The translations under genes and the position numbers were made by a program. This document shows positions 49,308 through 58,714 of a stretch of DNA of 64,000 nt, piece after piece. The notes under the pieces are model-generated. The model did not search any database and had not been told where the DNA came from. It was given only the letters and a program-made list of their open reading frames with translations. Location: NCBI RefSeq assembly GCF_900142325.1, contig NZ_FRAM01000005.1, forward strand, positions 44,506 to 108,505. Reading direction: 5' to 3'. Source of the stretch: Epilithonimonas mollis (lineage in GTDB: Bacteria; Bacteroidota; Bacteroidia; Flavobacteriales; Weeksellaceae). Position 1 is the stretch's first letter, and each line of letters begins with the position of its first letter.

Positions 49308-51562
49308 AATACGGTTTTTGTCGTTAGATTATCAGAATTGGTTCCTATCATAATATCGAATTCGCCTTCTTCCCAATCGAAGTTTAAGTCTTCATTATAG
49401 AATTTCAGAAGTTCCGGGTTAATATCAAAGCTTACGGTCTGGCTTTCTCCTTTTTTAAGAAAAACAGTTTTAAAACCTTTCAATTCTTTGACTGGTCGCG
49501 TGATGCTTGCCACTTTGTCCCTAATGTAAAGCTGAACCGTTTCTTCACCATCATAATTCCCTGAATTGGTGATAACGATGCTTGCCTTCAGATTTTCATT
49601 GCCTTTGAGTTGTATTTTTGAAAGATTCATTGTTCCATATTCGAATTTGGTATAACTTAGTCCAAAGCCAAACGGGAATAACGGGTCGTTTCTCTCGTCA
49701 AGATAATTGGATTTATATTTTTCAAAACGATAGTCTGTGAACTCCAAAGGTCTTCCTGTATTTTTGTGATTATAATAAATTGGAACCTGACCAAGTGAGC
49801 GCGGAAAAGTCATCGTTAATTTCCCCGAAGGATTGACCGCTCCAAACAAAACATCCTTAATGGCGTTTCCAGCTTCTGTTCCCGGAAACCAGACATTAAG
49901 AATAGCGTCTGGTAAATCCACCATCTCAGAAAGATCCAAAGGTCTGCCTGTAAATAAAACAACGACAAGTGGTTTGCCTAATTTTTTGAGTTCTTTTAAA
50001 AGTAACAATTGATTTTCAGGAAACCTGATGTCCGTTCTGCTTGCAGATTCTCCCGTCATTTCAGAAGCTTCTCCCAAAACCAGAACTATTTTATCCGCTT
50101 TTGTTGCGGTATCAATTGCTTCTTTCAAAAGTTTTTCCGGAGATTGCCTTGGATTGTCTTTAGTGAACTCTACGTAAGCATTTTTTTCAAGACTGAGATT
50201 CTCTGTAAGGTTGGCGCCTCTGGCAAACCAATAATTTTTACTTTCCGGAAATTCTTTCAATGCGGACTGTACCGTAACAGATTCCTTATAATCAACAGCC
50301 ACAGCCCAGGTTCCCGGCATATTGGCCTTGTCATCCAAAAGTGGTCCTATGAAAGCGATTTTATCTGACTTTTTTAAAGGTAGTGTCTGTCTCTCATTTT
50401 TCATCAGCACAAAAGTCTGTGCCGCGACTTTTCTGGCAACTTGCCGATGCTCCGATGTGAGAATTTCTGACTTCGACCTTTTTTCATCAATATAACGGTA
50501 AGGGTCTTCAAACAATCCAAGATTATACTTCATTTCCAGTATCCGTCTGCAAGCTTTGTTGATGTCTTCTTCTGATATTTTGCCTTCTTGTAATGAATTT
50601 TTCAATGTATTAAGATAATCTTCGCCTACCATATCCATATCGGTTCCGGCTTTCAATGCTCTGGCTGCGACCTGCTGATTGTTTCCAAGTCCGTGTGCAA
50701 TGAGCTCTTTGATTGCTGTAAAATCTGTCACTACAAATCCTTGGAAACCCCATTGTTTTCTCAGAACATCGGTTAATAACCATTTGTTGGCAGTAGAAGG
50801 AACGCCATTGATGTCATTAAAAGAAGTCATAACTGTGGCTACACCTGCGTCAATAGCCGCTTTGTAGGGTGGAAAATAGTCATTGTACATCCGGTGATGA
50901 CTCATATCAACCGTATTATAATCTCTCCCAGCTTCGGATGCGCCGTAAAGTGCAAAATGCTTGACACAGGCCAGCAATGTATTGTTGGCAGATAAATCAT
51001 TTCCTTGATAGCCTTTCACAAATGCCTCGGTAATTCTTGATGCGAGGAAAGGGTCTTCACCGGCTCCCTCCGCCACGCGACCCCAGCGAGGGTCTCTTCC
51101 GATATCTGCCATCGGTGAATAGGTCCAGGTGATTCCATCTGCTGTAGCTTCCTTGGCAGAAATTGCTGCCGCTTGTTGTATCAACTCAGGTTTCCAGGAA
51201 GCTGAAAGAGCCAATGGAATGGGAAATCCTGTTTTGTAACCGTGAATAACATCTAATCCGAATATGAGAGGAATTCCTAATCTGGATTTTGTTACGGCAA
51301 TCTCCTGAGTTTCCTTTATTCGGCTGAGACCTGTCATATTCAGAACAGCTCCCAGTTTGCCTTGCCTGATATAATTTTCTGCGTCGGAACTTACTGCAGC
51401 TCCAGTCTGGATATTGCCAGGAGGAGAGATAAGATTTAGCTGACCGATTTTCTCCTCAATAGTCATATTCTTCATCAGATTATTGATGAAGATATCTTTC
51501 TTGCTTTGGCCAAAAGCTACAACAAAGCTGATTGAAAATAATAAAATGCTAATACGTTTCAT
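49295..51562 (-). CDS. GH3 beta-glucosidase (BglX-like)
   Basis: 755 residues with signal peptide (MKRISILLFSISFVVAFGQ). The GH3 N-domain has MADIGRDPRWGRVAEGAGEDPFL, HFALYGASEAGRDYN and the nucleophile Asp in FVVTDFTAIKEL near 279. Then come the alpha/beta sandwich and a fibronectin type III-like end (GEETVQLYIRD, FELKGF region). Likely a periplasmic exo-beta-glucosidase acting on products of the GH144 enzyme. Most upstream gene of the cluster, divergent from the AraC regulator at 51757. Confidence 0.93.
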   Translation of the reverse strand: MKRISILLFSISFVVAFGQSKKDIFINNLMKNMTIEEKIGQLNLISPPGNIQTGAAVSSDAENYIRQGKLGAVLNMTGLSRIKETQEIAVTKSRLGIPLIFGLDVIHGYKTGFPIPLALSASWKPELIQQAAAISAKEATADGITWTYSPMADIGRDPRWGRVAEGAGEDPFLASRITEAFVKGYQGNDLSANNTLLACVKHFALYGASEAGRDYNTVDMSHHRMYNDYFPPYKAAIDAGVATVMTSFNDINGVPSTANKWLLTDVLRKQWGFQGFVVTDFTAIKELIAHGLGNNQQVAARALKAGTDMDMVGEDYLNTLKNSLQEGKISEEDINKACRRILEMKYNLGLFEDPYRYIDEKRSKSEILTSEHRQVARKVAAQTFVLMKNERQTLPLKKSDKIAFIGPLLDDKANMPGTWAVAVDYKESVTVQSALKEFPESKNYWFARGANLTENLSLEKNAYVEFTKDNPRQSPEKLLKEAIDTATKADKIVLVLGEASEMTGESASRTDIRFPENQLLLLKELKKLGKPLVVVLFTGRPLDLSEMVDLPDAILNVWFPGTEAGNAIKDVLFGAVNPSGKLTMTFPRSLGQVPIYYNHKNTGRPLEFTDYRFEKYKSNYLDERNDPLFPFGFGLSYTKFEYGTMNLSKIQLKGNENLKASIVITNSGNYDGEETVQLYIRDKVASITRPVKELKGFKTVFLKKGESQTVSFDINPELLKFYNEDLNFDWEEGEFDIMIGTNSDNLTTKTVLWQK

Positions 51563-51756
51563 TAAAATTTAATATAAGAAATGATTAAAAACTACTATAT
51601 AACTTAAAGGTTCTGTGTTTGCTAAAATTATAGTAATATAAATCTCAAGACTGATATGATTATGTTATAAACTAATACTTTTATATCAAAATAAACATAA
51701 ATTAGCATTATACAATATGATTATATCTTAATATTGTACTTATATATCATTTGTAA

Positions 51757-52647
51757 ATGGAAACTAATAAAACTATTTCTGCATTGCCGGCACTGGAGCA
51801 TCTCACCAAGACGGAAGGTGAATCGTTTGTTTACAGAAATTTCGAATATGATTTTTTTCCAACACCCTGGCATTATCATCCGGAATTTGAAATCGTTTTG
51901 GTAACTTCCAGCACGGGAAAACGTTATATCGGTAATCACTTTGGAGATTTTGGGCCCGGAAATCTATGTTTTATTGGCTGTAATATACCGCATACTTACA
52001 AAAGTGATGAAAAATACTACCATAAAAAAAAACAGCTTAAGGCCAAATCCATTGTTATTCATTTTTCATTAGATACGTTTGGTGACTCTATCTACCTCCC
52101 CGAATTCAAACCTATTCTATCATTTCTGAAGAATTACAAAAGAGCTTTTGATATAACCGGCATAGAACAGGAAAAAATTTCTGATATAATGCGAAAAATG
52201 CAATATTATAAACCACTTAAAAGATGGTATGCTTTGGTGCAGATCCTTGAGATTCTCTCAACGTCTGATAATTTAAATAATATTGTGCAGGATGAAATAG
52301 AAGGCTTTAACCCACTTGAATCCATGCGGCTTTTAAAAGTCTTCGAATTTGTAAAGGATAATTACCATAGGTCTATAAAAATAGCTTCCATATCAGCCCT
52401 GGTTCATATGACTGAAACATCTTTTTCCCGGTTTTTTATTCAGAGGACAAGACGCTCATTCACAGATTATCTGGTAGAATACCGCTTGTCAAAAGCACAG
52501 AAATTAATCTTAGAAACAGAAGAAAATATTGAAAACATAGCGATGAGAACCGGCTTTAATAATCTTTCAAATTTCAACAGGCACTTCAAAAAAAGATTCG
52601 GAGTAACACCCAGAAATTGTAGAACGGAAAAGTGTGAAATCAATTAA
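51757..52647 (+). CDS. AraC-family regulator with cupin sensor
   Basis: 296 residues. N-terminal cupin with FFPTPWHYHPEFEIVLV and GDFGPGNLCFIGCNIPHTY, then two helix-turn-helix units (IASISALVHMTETSFSRFF and IENIAMRTGFNNLSNFNRHFKKRFGVTPRNCR). It is divergent from the GH3-led cluster with 194 bp between, so it is probably the sugar-responsive regulator of that cluster. No SusR or hybrid two-component regulator is present. Confidence 0.9.
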   Translation: METNKTISALPALEHLTKTEGESFVYRNFEYDFFPTPWHYHPEFEIVLVTSSTGKRYIGNHFGDFGPGNLCFIGCNIPHTYKSDEKYYHKKKQLKAKSIVIHFSLDTFGDSIYLPEFKPILSFLKNYKRAFDITGIEQEKISDIMRKMQYYKPLKRWYALVQILEILSTSDNLNNIVQDEIEGFNPLESMRLLKVFEFVKDNYHRSIKIASISALVHMTETSFSRFFIQRTRRSFTDYLVEYRLSKAQKLILETEENIENIAMRTGFNNLSNFNRHFKKRFGVTPRNCRTEKCEIN

Positions 52648-52829
52648 CGATAATGGTTTTTAGATTTTGGAAACCTTTCAAAATGTCGTAAATTTCAATC
52701 GTTAAATATTTTCATAATGAAGAATATTAAAAAATAAATATTTGTCGCATAGTATTTGCATACCACAATATGCAGCATGCCGTTTTTTATCTGGCTATAT
52801 AAATACTCCGTTGCGTAAGGTCATAGATT

Positions 52830-53189
52830 ATGAAGACAATATTTATATTAGAAGATGAGGATAGCATCCGCGATTTGCTGAATGTCCTTTTCAGTATTGA
52901 AGGTTACAAAATCCTTGAGGTTTCAACAGTAAGTGATTTTAATAGGCTGCATGGAACAGTTGACGTTGACTTATATATCTTGGATGTCCTCCTTCCGGAC
53001 GGTTCCGGGATTGATGTTTGCAATAATCTCAAAAAAAATGGCTGTTCTGAAACACCAATTCTCATGATGAGCGCACATGCCAAAACAATTGAGATTGATA
53101 AAATGTGTGATCCTAACGCATTTATATCTAAACCGTTTGATATCGATGATCTATTGGCTAGCGTTCGAAATCTGATAGGACCTGCGTAG
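52830..53189 (+). CDS. Stand-alone response-regulator receiver domain
   Basis: 119 residues, one receiver domain with FILEDEDSIRDLL (acidic pocket), the phospho-acceptor Asp in LYILDVLLPDGSG, the Ser in LMMSAH and the Lys in FISKPFD. No output domain. It may act as a CheY-type signal or phosphate relay. No kinase gene is adjacent. Confidence 0.9.
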   Translation: MKTIFILEDEDSIRDLLNVLFSIEGYKILEVSTVSDFNRLHGTVDVDLYILDVLLPDGSGIDVCNNLKKNGCSETPILMMSAHAKTIEIDKMCDPNAFISKPFDIDDLLASVRNLIGPA

Positions 53190-53238
53190 TCTTTTTCTAA
53201 TATGATTAGTCATCAGATCAAAATTTTATAAATGTTCT

Positions 53239-53826
53239 TTAAAAATATATTCTTCCGTTCCTTATCTTAATGGAGTCATCTTTTTCCATTTTCTCTATGG
53301 TAGCAATGCAAATTTCCGTATTGAGTCCGGACATCATTGCAATTTGATCAAGGTTTAGATCAATTTCCAAAGAGAATAGTTCCTGATCAGTCTCTTCAAA
53401 CTTTAGAAAATGAAGGAGCTCTATGATTTTATCGGAGGGAGATTTATTAAACTCGATGCGATTTGTTTCCATACAATTGTACAATTGCTCGGAAAGATAT
53501 TTCAGGATATGCATCATCATTCCTTTTTCGGATGCGACCATAAAGAGGAAATTTTCTTTTGGCATTATCAGAACACTGCATTCCGTAAGCGCTATAGCAT
53601 CAAGGAGAGGAGGAAAATCAGTTAATATCGAATAGTTGGCCTCACCTCTACCTGAAATTGTACAGATTCTGTTATGTCGATGAGCATCAGTCAGGGTAAA
53701 TGTTATCAGCCCACTGACGATCTGAAAGTAATATCCTACCTCCTCAAATCCGCTGAAAAGCAGAGTCCCTGCGGTAAATCTTCTAGATACAGCGCCATGT
53801 AATCTCAGGCAGTCCTCCTCAATCAT
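53239..53826 (-). CDS. Crp/Fnr-like cyclic-nucleotide-binding protein
   Basis: 195 residues. cNMP-binding beta barrel (LRLHGAVSRRFTAGTLLFSGFEEVGYYFQIVSGLITF) and a dimer helix. The C-terminal part has LNLDQIAMMSGLNTEICIATIEKMEKDDSI, a helix-turn-helix like those of Crp family members. The usual cAMP Arg-Ser pocket is not clear. Convergent with the receiver gene. Confidence 0.8.
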   Translation of the reverse strand: MIEEDCLRLHGAVSRRFTAGTLLFSGFEEVGYYFQIVSGLITFTLTDAHRHNRICTISGRGEANYSILTDFPPLLDAIALTECSVLIMPKENFLFMVASEKGMMMHILKYLSEQLYNCMETNRIEFNKSPSDKIIELLHFLKFEETDQELFSLEIDLNLDQIAMMSGLNTEICIATIEKMEKDDSIKIRNGRIYF

Positions 53827-53921
53827 AGTACGATAAATTATTGATGAATATAGCTTTTAATGTCTAGTATACTTTATGATTTGCAGCATAAGAATATTCT
53901 TTGTCAATCGTATTGATAGAA

Positions 53922-55019
53922 TTAGGGAACAATCGTGATAAAAAGGTAGATCATAAATATGCCGATCAGCACAAATCCCTGCATAATATTTGTTTTTCCT
54001 GTGGCCAGCGAAATCGTGATGATAAATAGCGATAGTCCCAGGAGAACGGTCGATTTGATGTCGATCCCCAATGTCATCCGAATCCCGCTGATTACCGATA
54101 TGATCGCAATAGCAGGAATGCTCAGTCCGATGCTTGCCAGCGCAGAACCAAACGCCAGGTTCAGCGAAGTCTGTATGCGATCATTTCTGGCCGCCCTGAC
54201 TGCCGCAAGAGCTTCCGGTAAGAGCACAATTCCTGCAATGATAACACCCACTGCGGATCTTGGTGCCCCCACGGCCACCACAAGATATTCTACATCTTTT
54301 GACAGAAGCTTGGCCATCAGAACAACCACACCCAAACTTACGATCAGCATAAAACTGCTGATATACATATTCTTTCTTGAAACTTTAATTTTACCATCAT
54401 CTTTCATAGTTTTTTCCTTCGCTTTGTCACTGGGCGATATAAAAAAGCTCCGATGCCTGATCGTCTGTACCATTGTGAAACCGAGATACAGTGCCAGACA
54501 TAACAAAGCAATAAACAAAAGTTGAAAAGAGGTATACTCACCCCCTTTGTGACTGACCGTGTAGTTAGGTAATATCAGAACAAAAACAACCACTGCTGTC
54601 AGAGTGATAAGCGCCGTACTTACGCCTTTCAAAGTGAAGGACTGCTCCCTGTATCTTATTGATCCAATAACAATACAGATACCGATAATTCCATTAAGGA
54701 TGAGCATAACTGCTGCAAAAACCGTATCTCTTGCCAGAGTAATAGTTTCCAGACCTTTGGCCCCGAGCATAATGGAAATAATCAGACCAACCTCAATGAC
54801 TGTTATTGCAAATGCCAGAAGAAGGGTACCAAAAGGCTCACCGAGCCGATGTGCAAGCACTTCGGAGTGATAGACCGCTGTTAGCACGCTTCCCAGCAAT
54901 AGTGCAGTTAGCAGGATCGAATAATAACCTGATGAAAAAATGAAGCTTCCAAAATAGAAAAGCCATGATAAAACCGGCACGACAATCATCCAATACCGTA
55001 AGTATTTATGTTGATTCAT
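53922..55019 (-). CDS. chaA: ChaA-type Ca2+/cation:H+ antiporter
   Basis: 365 residues with about eleven membrane segments. The two CaCA alpha repeats are GEPFGTLLLAFAITVIEVGLI and LLPEALAAVRAARNDRIQTSLNLAFGSALASIGLSIP, with the key Glu residues and the latter's AFGSALAS. Inner-membrane protein exchanging Ca2+, Na+ or K+ for protons. A cytoplasmic Lys-rich loop lies in the middle. Family confidence is high. Confidence 0.92.
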   Translation of the reverse strand: MNQHKYLRYWMIVVPVLSWLFYFGSFIFSSGYYSILLTALLLGSVLTAVYHSEVLAHRLGEPFGTLLLAFAITVIEVGLIISIMLGAKGLETITLARDTVFAAVMLILNGIIGICIVIGSIRYREQSFTLKGVSTALITLTAVVVFVLILPNYTVSHKGGEYTSFQLLFIALLCLALYLGFTMVQTIRHRSFFISPSDKAKEKTMKDDGKIKVSRKNMYISSFMLIVSLGVVVLMAKLLSKDVEYLVVAVGAPRSAVGVIIAGIVLLPEALAAVRAARNDRIQTSLNLAFGSALASIGLSIPAIAIISVISGIRMTLGIDIKSTVLLGLSLFIITISLATGKTNIMQGFVLIGIFMIYLFITIVP

Positions 55020-55141
55020 AAAGAAGAACCTAATTTAATTTTTTGATTGGCTAAGAGCTTACCATCTTTCGACAGCAAAATGCGTTCAATGTGCAGATAA
55101 GACTTCAACCTTGTGAGTTTTAACAAAAGAACACAGTAGCT

Positions 55142-55600
55142 CTATTTGAATTGATACAGAAACACAACATTGCCGGTGTAGGCAGGTTTCGACTCATCCC
55201 TTACTACGAGTCTTGCACCGACAACGACCTTAACCATTCCCCGAAGGTCATTCACCGATCTGATTGTTGCCTGTAATGATACTTCAGAATTTACCTTTAC
55301 AGGCATGCCGAATCTCAGGTCTTCAATTCCGTAATTGATCTCAAGGTTTACATTCTGCACCGATGCGATTTGCTTCCATAGATAGGGAATCAGAGCAAGG
55401 GTCAGGTATCCGTGGGCGATGGTTGATCCGTAGGGACTTTCAATGGATGCCCTCTCGCTATCCACATGAATCCACTGGTGATCCAAAGTGGCGTCTGCAA
55501 ATCTGTCGATCTGCTGTTGATCAATCGTGTGCCATGGAGAACTTCCGACCATGACTCCTTCCAGGGACTTATATTCTTCGTAATTGTTGATGATCTGCAT
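55142..55600 (-). CDS. MaoC-like dehydratase
   Basis: 152 residues starting MQIINNYEEYKSLEGVMVGSS; the 23 residues ahead of it in a longer frame are not part of the family. Hot-dog fold with FADATLDHQWIHVD (catalytic Asp/His) and STIAHGYLTLALIP. It hydrates or dehydrates enoyl thioesters. The next terminator separates it from the cold-shock gene upstream, so it probably has its own promoter. Confidence 0.9.
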   Translation of the reverse strand: MQIINNYEEYKSLEGVMVGSSPWHTIDQQQIDRFADATLDHQWIHVDSERASIESPYGSTIAHGYLTLALIPYLWKQIASVQNVNLEINYGIEDLRFGMPVKVNSEVSLQATIRSVNDLRGMVKVVVGARLVVRDESKPAYTGNVVFLYQFK

Positions 55601-55653
55601 GTATTTTCTGATTAAATAGTTCAATGGAACCAGTATGATTTCCGTAAAAAGAT

Positions 55654-55681
55654 AAAAAGCCTCCTGCATATTGCGGGAGGC
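55654..55681 (-). terminator. Terminator of the cold-shock gene
   Basis: Read leftward: GCCTCC (complement 55676-55681), loop with GC/GC pair, GGAGGC (55659-55664) and then TTTTT (55654-55658). It lies 40-70 bases after the cold-shock stop codon and just upstream of the MaoC gene. Confidence 0.75.
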
Positions 55682-55722
55682 CGGTAATATAATTAATATA
55701 ATAAATTACTATATCGATCAGA

Positions 55723-55917
55723 TTATGCCAGTTTAACGTTGATAGCGCTTAAACCTCTATCTCCTCTCTGTACGTTGAAAACAACCTCGTCGTTCTCACG
55801 GATACCTCTTGACTCAAGTCCTGAGGTGTGTACAAAGATGTCTGCCCCACCTTCTGATGGTGCAATGAAACCGAAGCCTTTTGCTTCGTTGAAAAATTTT
55901 ACGGTGCCTTTTTGCAT
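55723..55917 (-). CDS. Cold-shock protein, CspA family
   Basis: 64 residues starting MQKGTVKFFNEAKGFGFI with both RNA-binding motifs (KGFGFI and DIFVHTS). RNA chaperone of the cold-shock or general type. Followed by a good terminator. Upstream is a long leader without genes, as for cspA-type genes. Confidence 0.95.
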   Translation of the reverse strand: MQKGTVKFFNEAKGFGFIAPSEGGADIFVHTSGLESRGIRENDEVVFNVQRGDRGLSAINVKLA

Positions 55918-56336
55918 TGTAATAAAATTAAAAATTAATATAATGGGATCTGTACACTTTACAGATTTCATTTTTGAAGTTAATGATGATGGTAGGACAA
56001 ACTGAAGCATTTATCGTTATTACCTATCATTCTTTGCGCGGCTCATTGATGCTATCCATAAGACATTTAAATAGCTTGGCCTGCAATGTCGGGTCATTCT
56101 TTAAGATTAGAGGAATCAGGATTCTCAATATCATAAAAAATCGGATCTATAAACGGGGAACTGTAGAAGCAAGACCGATCGGTGTCATTGACCGGTAGAG
56201 CGAAGGCAGGAACCTTTCTTTATGAATACTTTGCAAATGTAGATCAATATTCCTCAAAATTAAAAAATATAAATAGTTGATTATCATTATTTTATTCGTA
56301 CATTACGCACAAAGAAGAATTGTTTGCACAGTGCGG
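55918..56336 (-). promoter_or_regulatory. Long leader of the cold-shock gene
   Basis: 419 bp without genes between cold-shock and glycosyltransferase genes. Read leftward, TACATTTG (complement 56234-56241) matches the TAnnTTTG box, giving a leader of about 310 nt, as is usual for cspA-type mRNAs. No good TTG lies at the expected distance. ACCGATCGGT (around 56174) is a short palindrome of unknown meaning. Confidence 0.35.
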
Positions 56337-57305
56337 ATGATCAAAAATGCCGTAAATATGCAGACCCATTCAGCTACACCACTGACCCTATCTCATACCA
56401 TTGAAGAGCAATCCTTACCACAGGTTCGTATTGCTTATTTTATTATGGTACACCAGCGACCAGAGGCCCTTAAGACTTTGCTTGAGAAAATTTATACCCG
56501 TGATCAATTCTACCTGATACACATTGACCGGAAAGCCAGTTCCGAAATAACGGAAGCGATCCAGAATTATGTCATTCAATATCCTAATGTCTACATCCTG
56601 GAAAGTATGAACATCGTCTCAGGGGGATTCAGCATGATCCAGGCGGAGCTCAACGCCATGGAATTCTTACTGAATGCCAGCAAGCAATGGGACTACCTGA
56701 TCAATCTAAGTGGCGAAGACATCCCATTGAGGTCCCAGCACATCATCAGGCAATTTCTGACGGTCAATGCGGGAAGAAATTACATCTTTTATTATGATCA
56801 GAAGTTTTACAGACCCGACACATTGCAAAGGATCCAGAATCACTTTACAGAATTGACCCACAGGATTTCCTCACTAATCTATAAAAGAGACTTTATGAGG
56901 GACGTTACACCTTACATAGGCGGCAAATGGTTTATCTTTACCCGAGATACGTGTTCATTTTTGACCAGCAATGAGAAGGTAATGGATTTTGAAGATTACT
57001 ATCTGCATACCCTCCTCCCTGCTGAATCGTTCTTTCAGACCGTTCTGATTAATACCGATTTCAATGATATTATCGTGAATGATGACAAAAGAGCGTCTTT
57101 TAGTCCGCCACTGATAGGAAAAGACAATTATTACAGCAAGTTTCTGAAATTCCTGGCAGAGAGTAACAGCCTTTTCATCAATAAGGTCGGTGACCTCACG
57201 GATGAGCGAATAATCGAATGTGTGGCCGGTAGTTACAATCTTCCGCTACCTGAAGTCAATGAGATTGAAAGAGAGTTGAAAAGAGATCAACCAGGCAGTA
57301 ATTAA
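56337..57305 (+). CDS. Core-2/I-branching-type glycosyltransferase (GT14)
   Basis: 322 residues from ATG 56337 (MIKNAVNMQTHS); 56358 is an alternative. IAYFIMVHQRPEALKTLLEKIYTRDQFYLIHIDRKAS, NIVSGGFSMIQAELNAMEFLL, WDYLINLSGEDIPLRS and YIGGKWFIFTRD give the GT14 signature, including the GED region of the donor site. Transfers a sugar (GlcNAc or xylose-like) to a glycan. No glycan cluster is adjacent. No membrane segment. Confidence 0.87.
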   Translation: MIKNAVNMQTHSATPLTLSHTIEEQSLPQVRIAYFIMVHQRPEALKTLLEKIYTRDQFYLIHIDRKASSEITEAIQNYVIQYPNVYILESMNIVSGGFSMIQAELNAMEFLLNASKQWDYLINLSGEDIPLRSQHIIRQFLTVNAGRNYIFYYDQKFYRPDTLQRIQNHFTELTHRISSLIYKRDFMRDVTPYIGGKWFIFTRDTCSFLTSNEKVMDFEDYYLHTLLPAESFFQTVLINTDFNDIIVNDDKRASFSPPLIGKDNYYSKFLKFLAESNSLFINKVGDLTDERIIECVAGSYNLPLPEVNEIERELKRDQPGSN

Positions 57306-57481
57306 GTATTGTTAGACATAAAAAGGTGGCAGAACTCACTGTTTCAATATAAAATTTATATATTGAACCTTCCATATTTTGTCCGGAAACACCCATCATT
57401 TGAAGCTACAAAAGAAGCTGCAAAAGTAAAGAATTAAAGTCCCCATCATGTTTTTCACGTAGAAGATGAAACTGCATGTAA

Positions 57482-57687
57482 AATCATAAGGATCAAAATT
57501 TCAATGAACTGCATTTGCATCTTGTGAAGTTTCTGACTTTTATATGCAGATACACCATTCAGGCAGTCCCGATGAAAACCGGATTCAATTCCAAAAAAAC
57601 AATAAAAAAAGCAAATTGATGAAAGCTTGAAATATTTTTTCGGAGGGTTTTCAATCTTTGATTCCTGTTACCCAAAAAGATTTTTTT
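57482..57687. repeat. Direct repeat copy B (about 205 bp)
   Basis: Partner of 41818-42021 in the same orientation, about 15.7 kb away. Both share AATCATAAGGATCAAAAT at the left and TACCCAAAAAGATTTTTTT at the right; divergence is concentrated in the right half. No long frame. Confidence 0.75.
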
Positions 57688-57750
57688 AACTGTTGATATT
57701 TCTAAACTTACGAAAAGGCTGATCCTCTGAAAAAAAATAACATATCTTAA

Positions 57751-57849
57751 AAACGATTAGGAATTTTTAAGGGTCCTGACGGTTCAGGAAAAACAACCCT
57801 CTTCAAGGCTATAGCGGAAAACTACAACACATTGATAATCTATATCTAA
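57751..57849 (+). pseudogene. Fragment of a P-loop ATPase
   Basis: A 33-codon piece reading LGIFKGPDGSGKTTLFKAI, a Walker A of the type GPDGSGKTT found in ABC transporter ATPases. It has no start, stops after 32 residues and lies beside repeat copy B. A broken remnant; the parent gene cannot be named. Confidence 0.4.
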
Positions 57850-57918
57850 TTTAATTATCATAAACAACATTTCATACGATGTCCCACTTTTTAATTAATT
57901 ATTTTAATATACAATACT

Positions 57919-58275
57919 TTATCTGTTCCAATATTCATCCCACTTGCACAACTTATCGACGAGTGATAAGATTTGCTTTCCTTTATCAGTAGTGGTGTAG
58001 ATTATCTGTAGAGGAGTCGTATTTGTTCTTTCATTCTTTTCGATCAAGTTGTTCTCGACCAAATCATTTACACGAGTTGCAAGAACTTGTTCCGAAATTT
58101 CAGGAATGCTTTTGGTTAGTGCAGAAAACTGATCATTCCCTAATGAGATTTCATATAATATTGTCATGAGCCATCGTTTACCTACTAAACTAAGTATATC
58201 ATTTACTCTACACCTATCTGATAGTATCCTTCTATTTGCCTGGTTGGTAGAGCTCTCTTTAATCTTATGTCCCAT
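57919..58275 (-). CDS. HxlR-family regulator
   Basis: 118 residues. CRVNDILSLVGKRWLMTILYEISLGNDQFSALTKSIPEISEQVLATRVNDLVENNLIEK is the winged-helix pattern of the HxlR family, with a conserved Cys at its front that may sense oxidants or electrophiles. Divergent from the VOC gene at 58355, which it may control. Confidence 0.9.
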   Translation of the reverse strand: MGHKIKESSTNQANRRILSDRCRVNDILSLVGKRWLMTILYEISLGNDQFSALTKSIPEISEQVLATRVNDLVENNLIEKNERTNTTPLQIIYTTTDKGKQILSLVDKLCKWDEYWNR

Positions 58276-58354
58276 TACATTACTAATAAAAAAATGAGTT
58301 ATTGCATACTACTGACGATCAGTATAGCTTTGCTGCAAAGTTAAAATTAAGTTT

Positions 58355-58714
58355 ATGAAAATTAAAATAGTATTGTTACCGGTTGTTACTGATGATTTTG
58401 CAAATACAGTAGCTTTTTATAAAAAAATTACCGGTAAAGAGGTATCTCTTTCAGCTGCCCACGACGGATATCAATTAAACTTAGTGGATCATTTTGTTAT
58501 TTTGGGTGCTGTAGACGGGCCTGAAGCCCTCGAGATACCTAGTTTGGTCAATGCAATATTTGTAGTTGACGATTTGAAAGCTTTTTGGAAAATACTTGAA
58601 AACGAATCAAAAAGAATAATTATACCCGTTAACAGAGTTAGTACAGGCGTTCGATTTATAGTAGAACAAAAAGACGGAAAAGTAATTGAATATCTTCAAC
58701 TCAATGATAATTAG
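58355..58714 (+). CDS. VOC (glyoxalase-like) protein
   Basis: 119 residues. KIVLLPVVTDDFANTVAFYKKITGKEV and GVRFIVEQKDGKVIEYLQ give the paired beta-alpha-beta-beta-beta modules of the vicinal-oxygen-chelate fold. The metal ligands are incomplete (no first His), so it may bind small molecules instead. Divergent from HxlR. Confidence 0.82.
   Translation: MKIKIVLLPVVTDDFANTVAFYKKITGKEVSLSAAHDGYQLNLVDHFVILGAVDGPEALEIPSLVNAIFVVDDLKAFWKILENESKRIIIPVNRVSTGVRFIVEQKDGKVIEYLQLNDN

Larger units (their letters stand above)
57306..57918. other. Decayed gap with repeat copy B and an ATPase fragment
   Basis: 613 bp without an intact gene. It holds direct repeat copy B (57482-57687) and, right after it, a fragment with a nucleotide-binding loop (57751-57849). 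It looks like a former insertion site. Confidence 0.5.

Noticed and set aside
43723..51562. Classic SusCD polysaccharide utilisation locus
   Set aside because: No SusC- or SusD-like gene within the window near the glycosidases.
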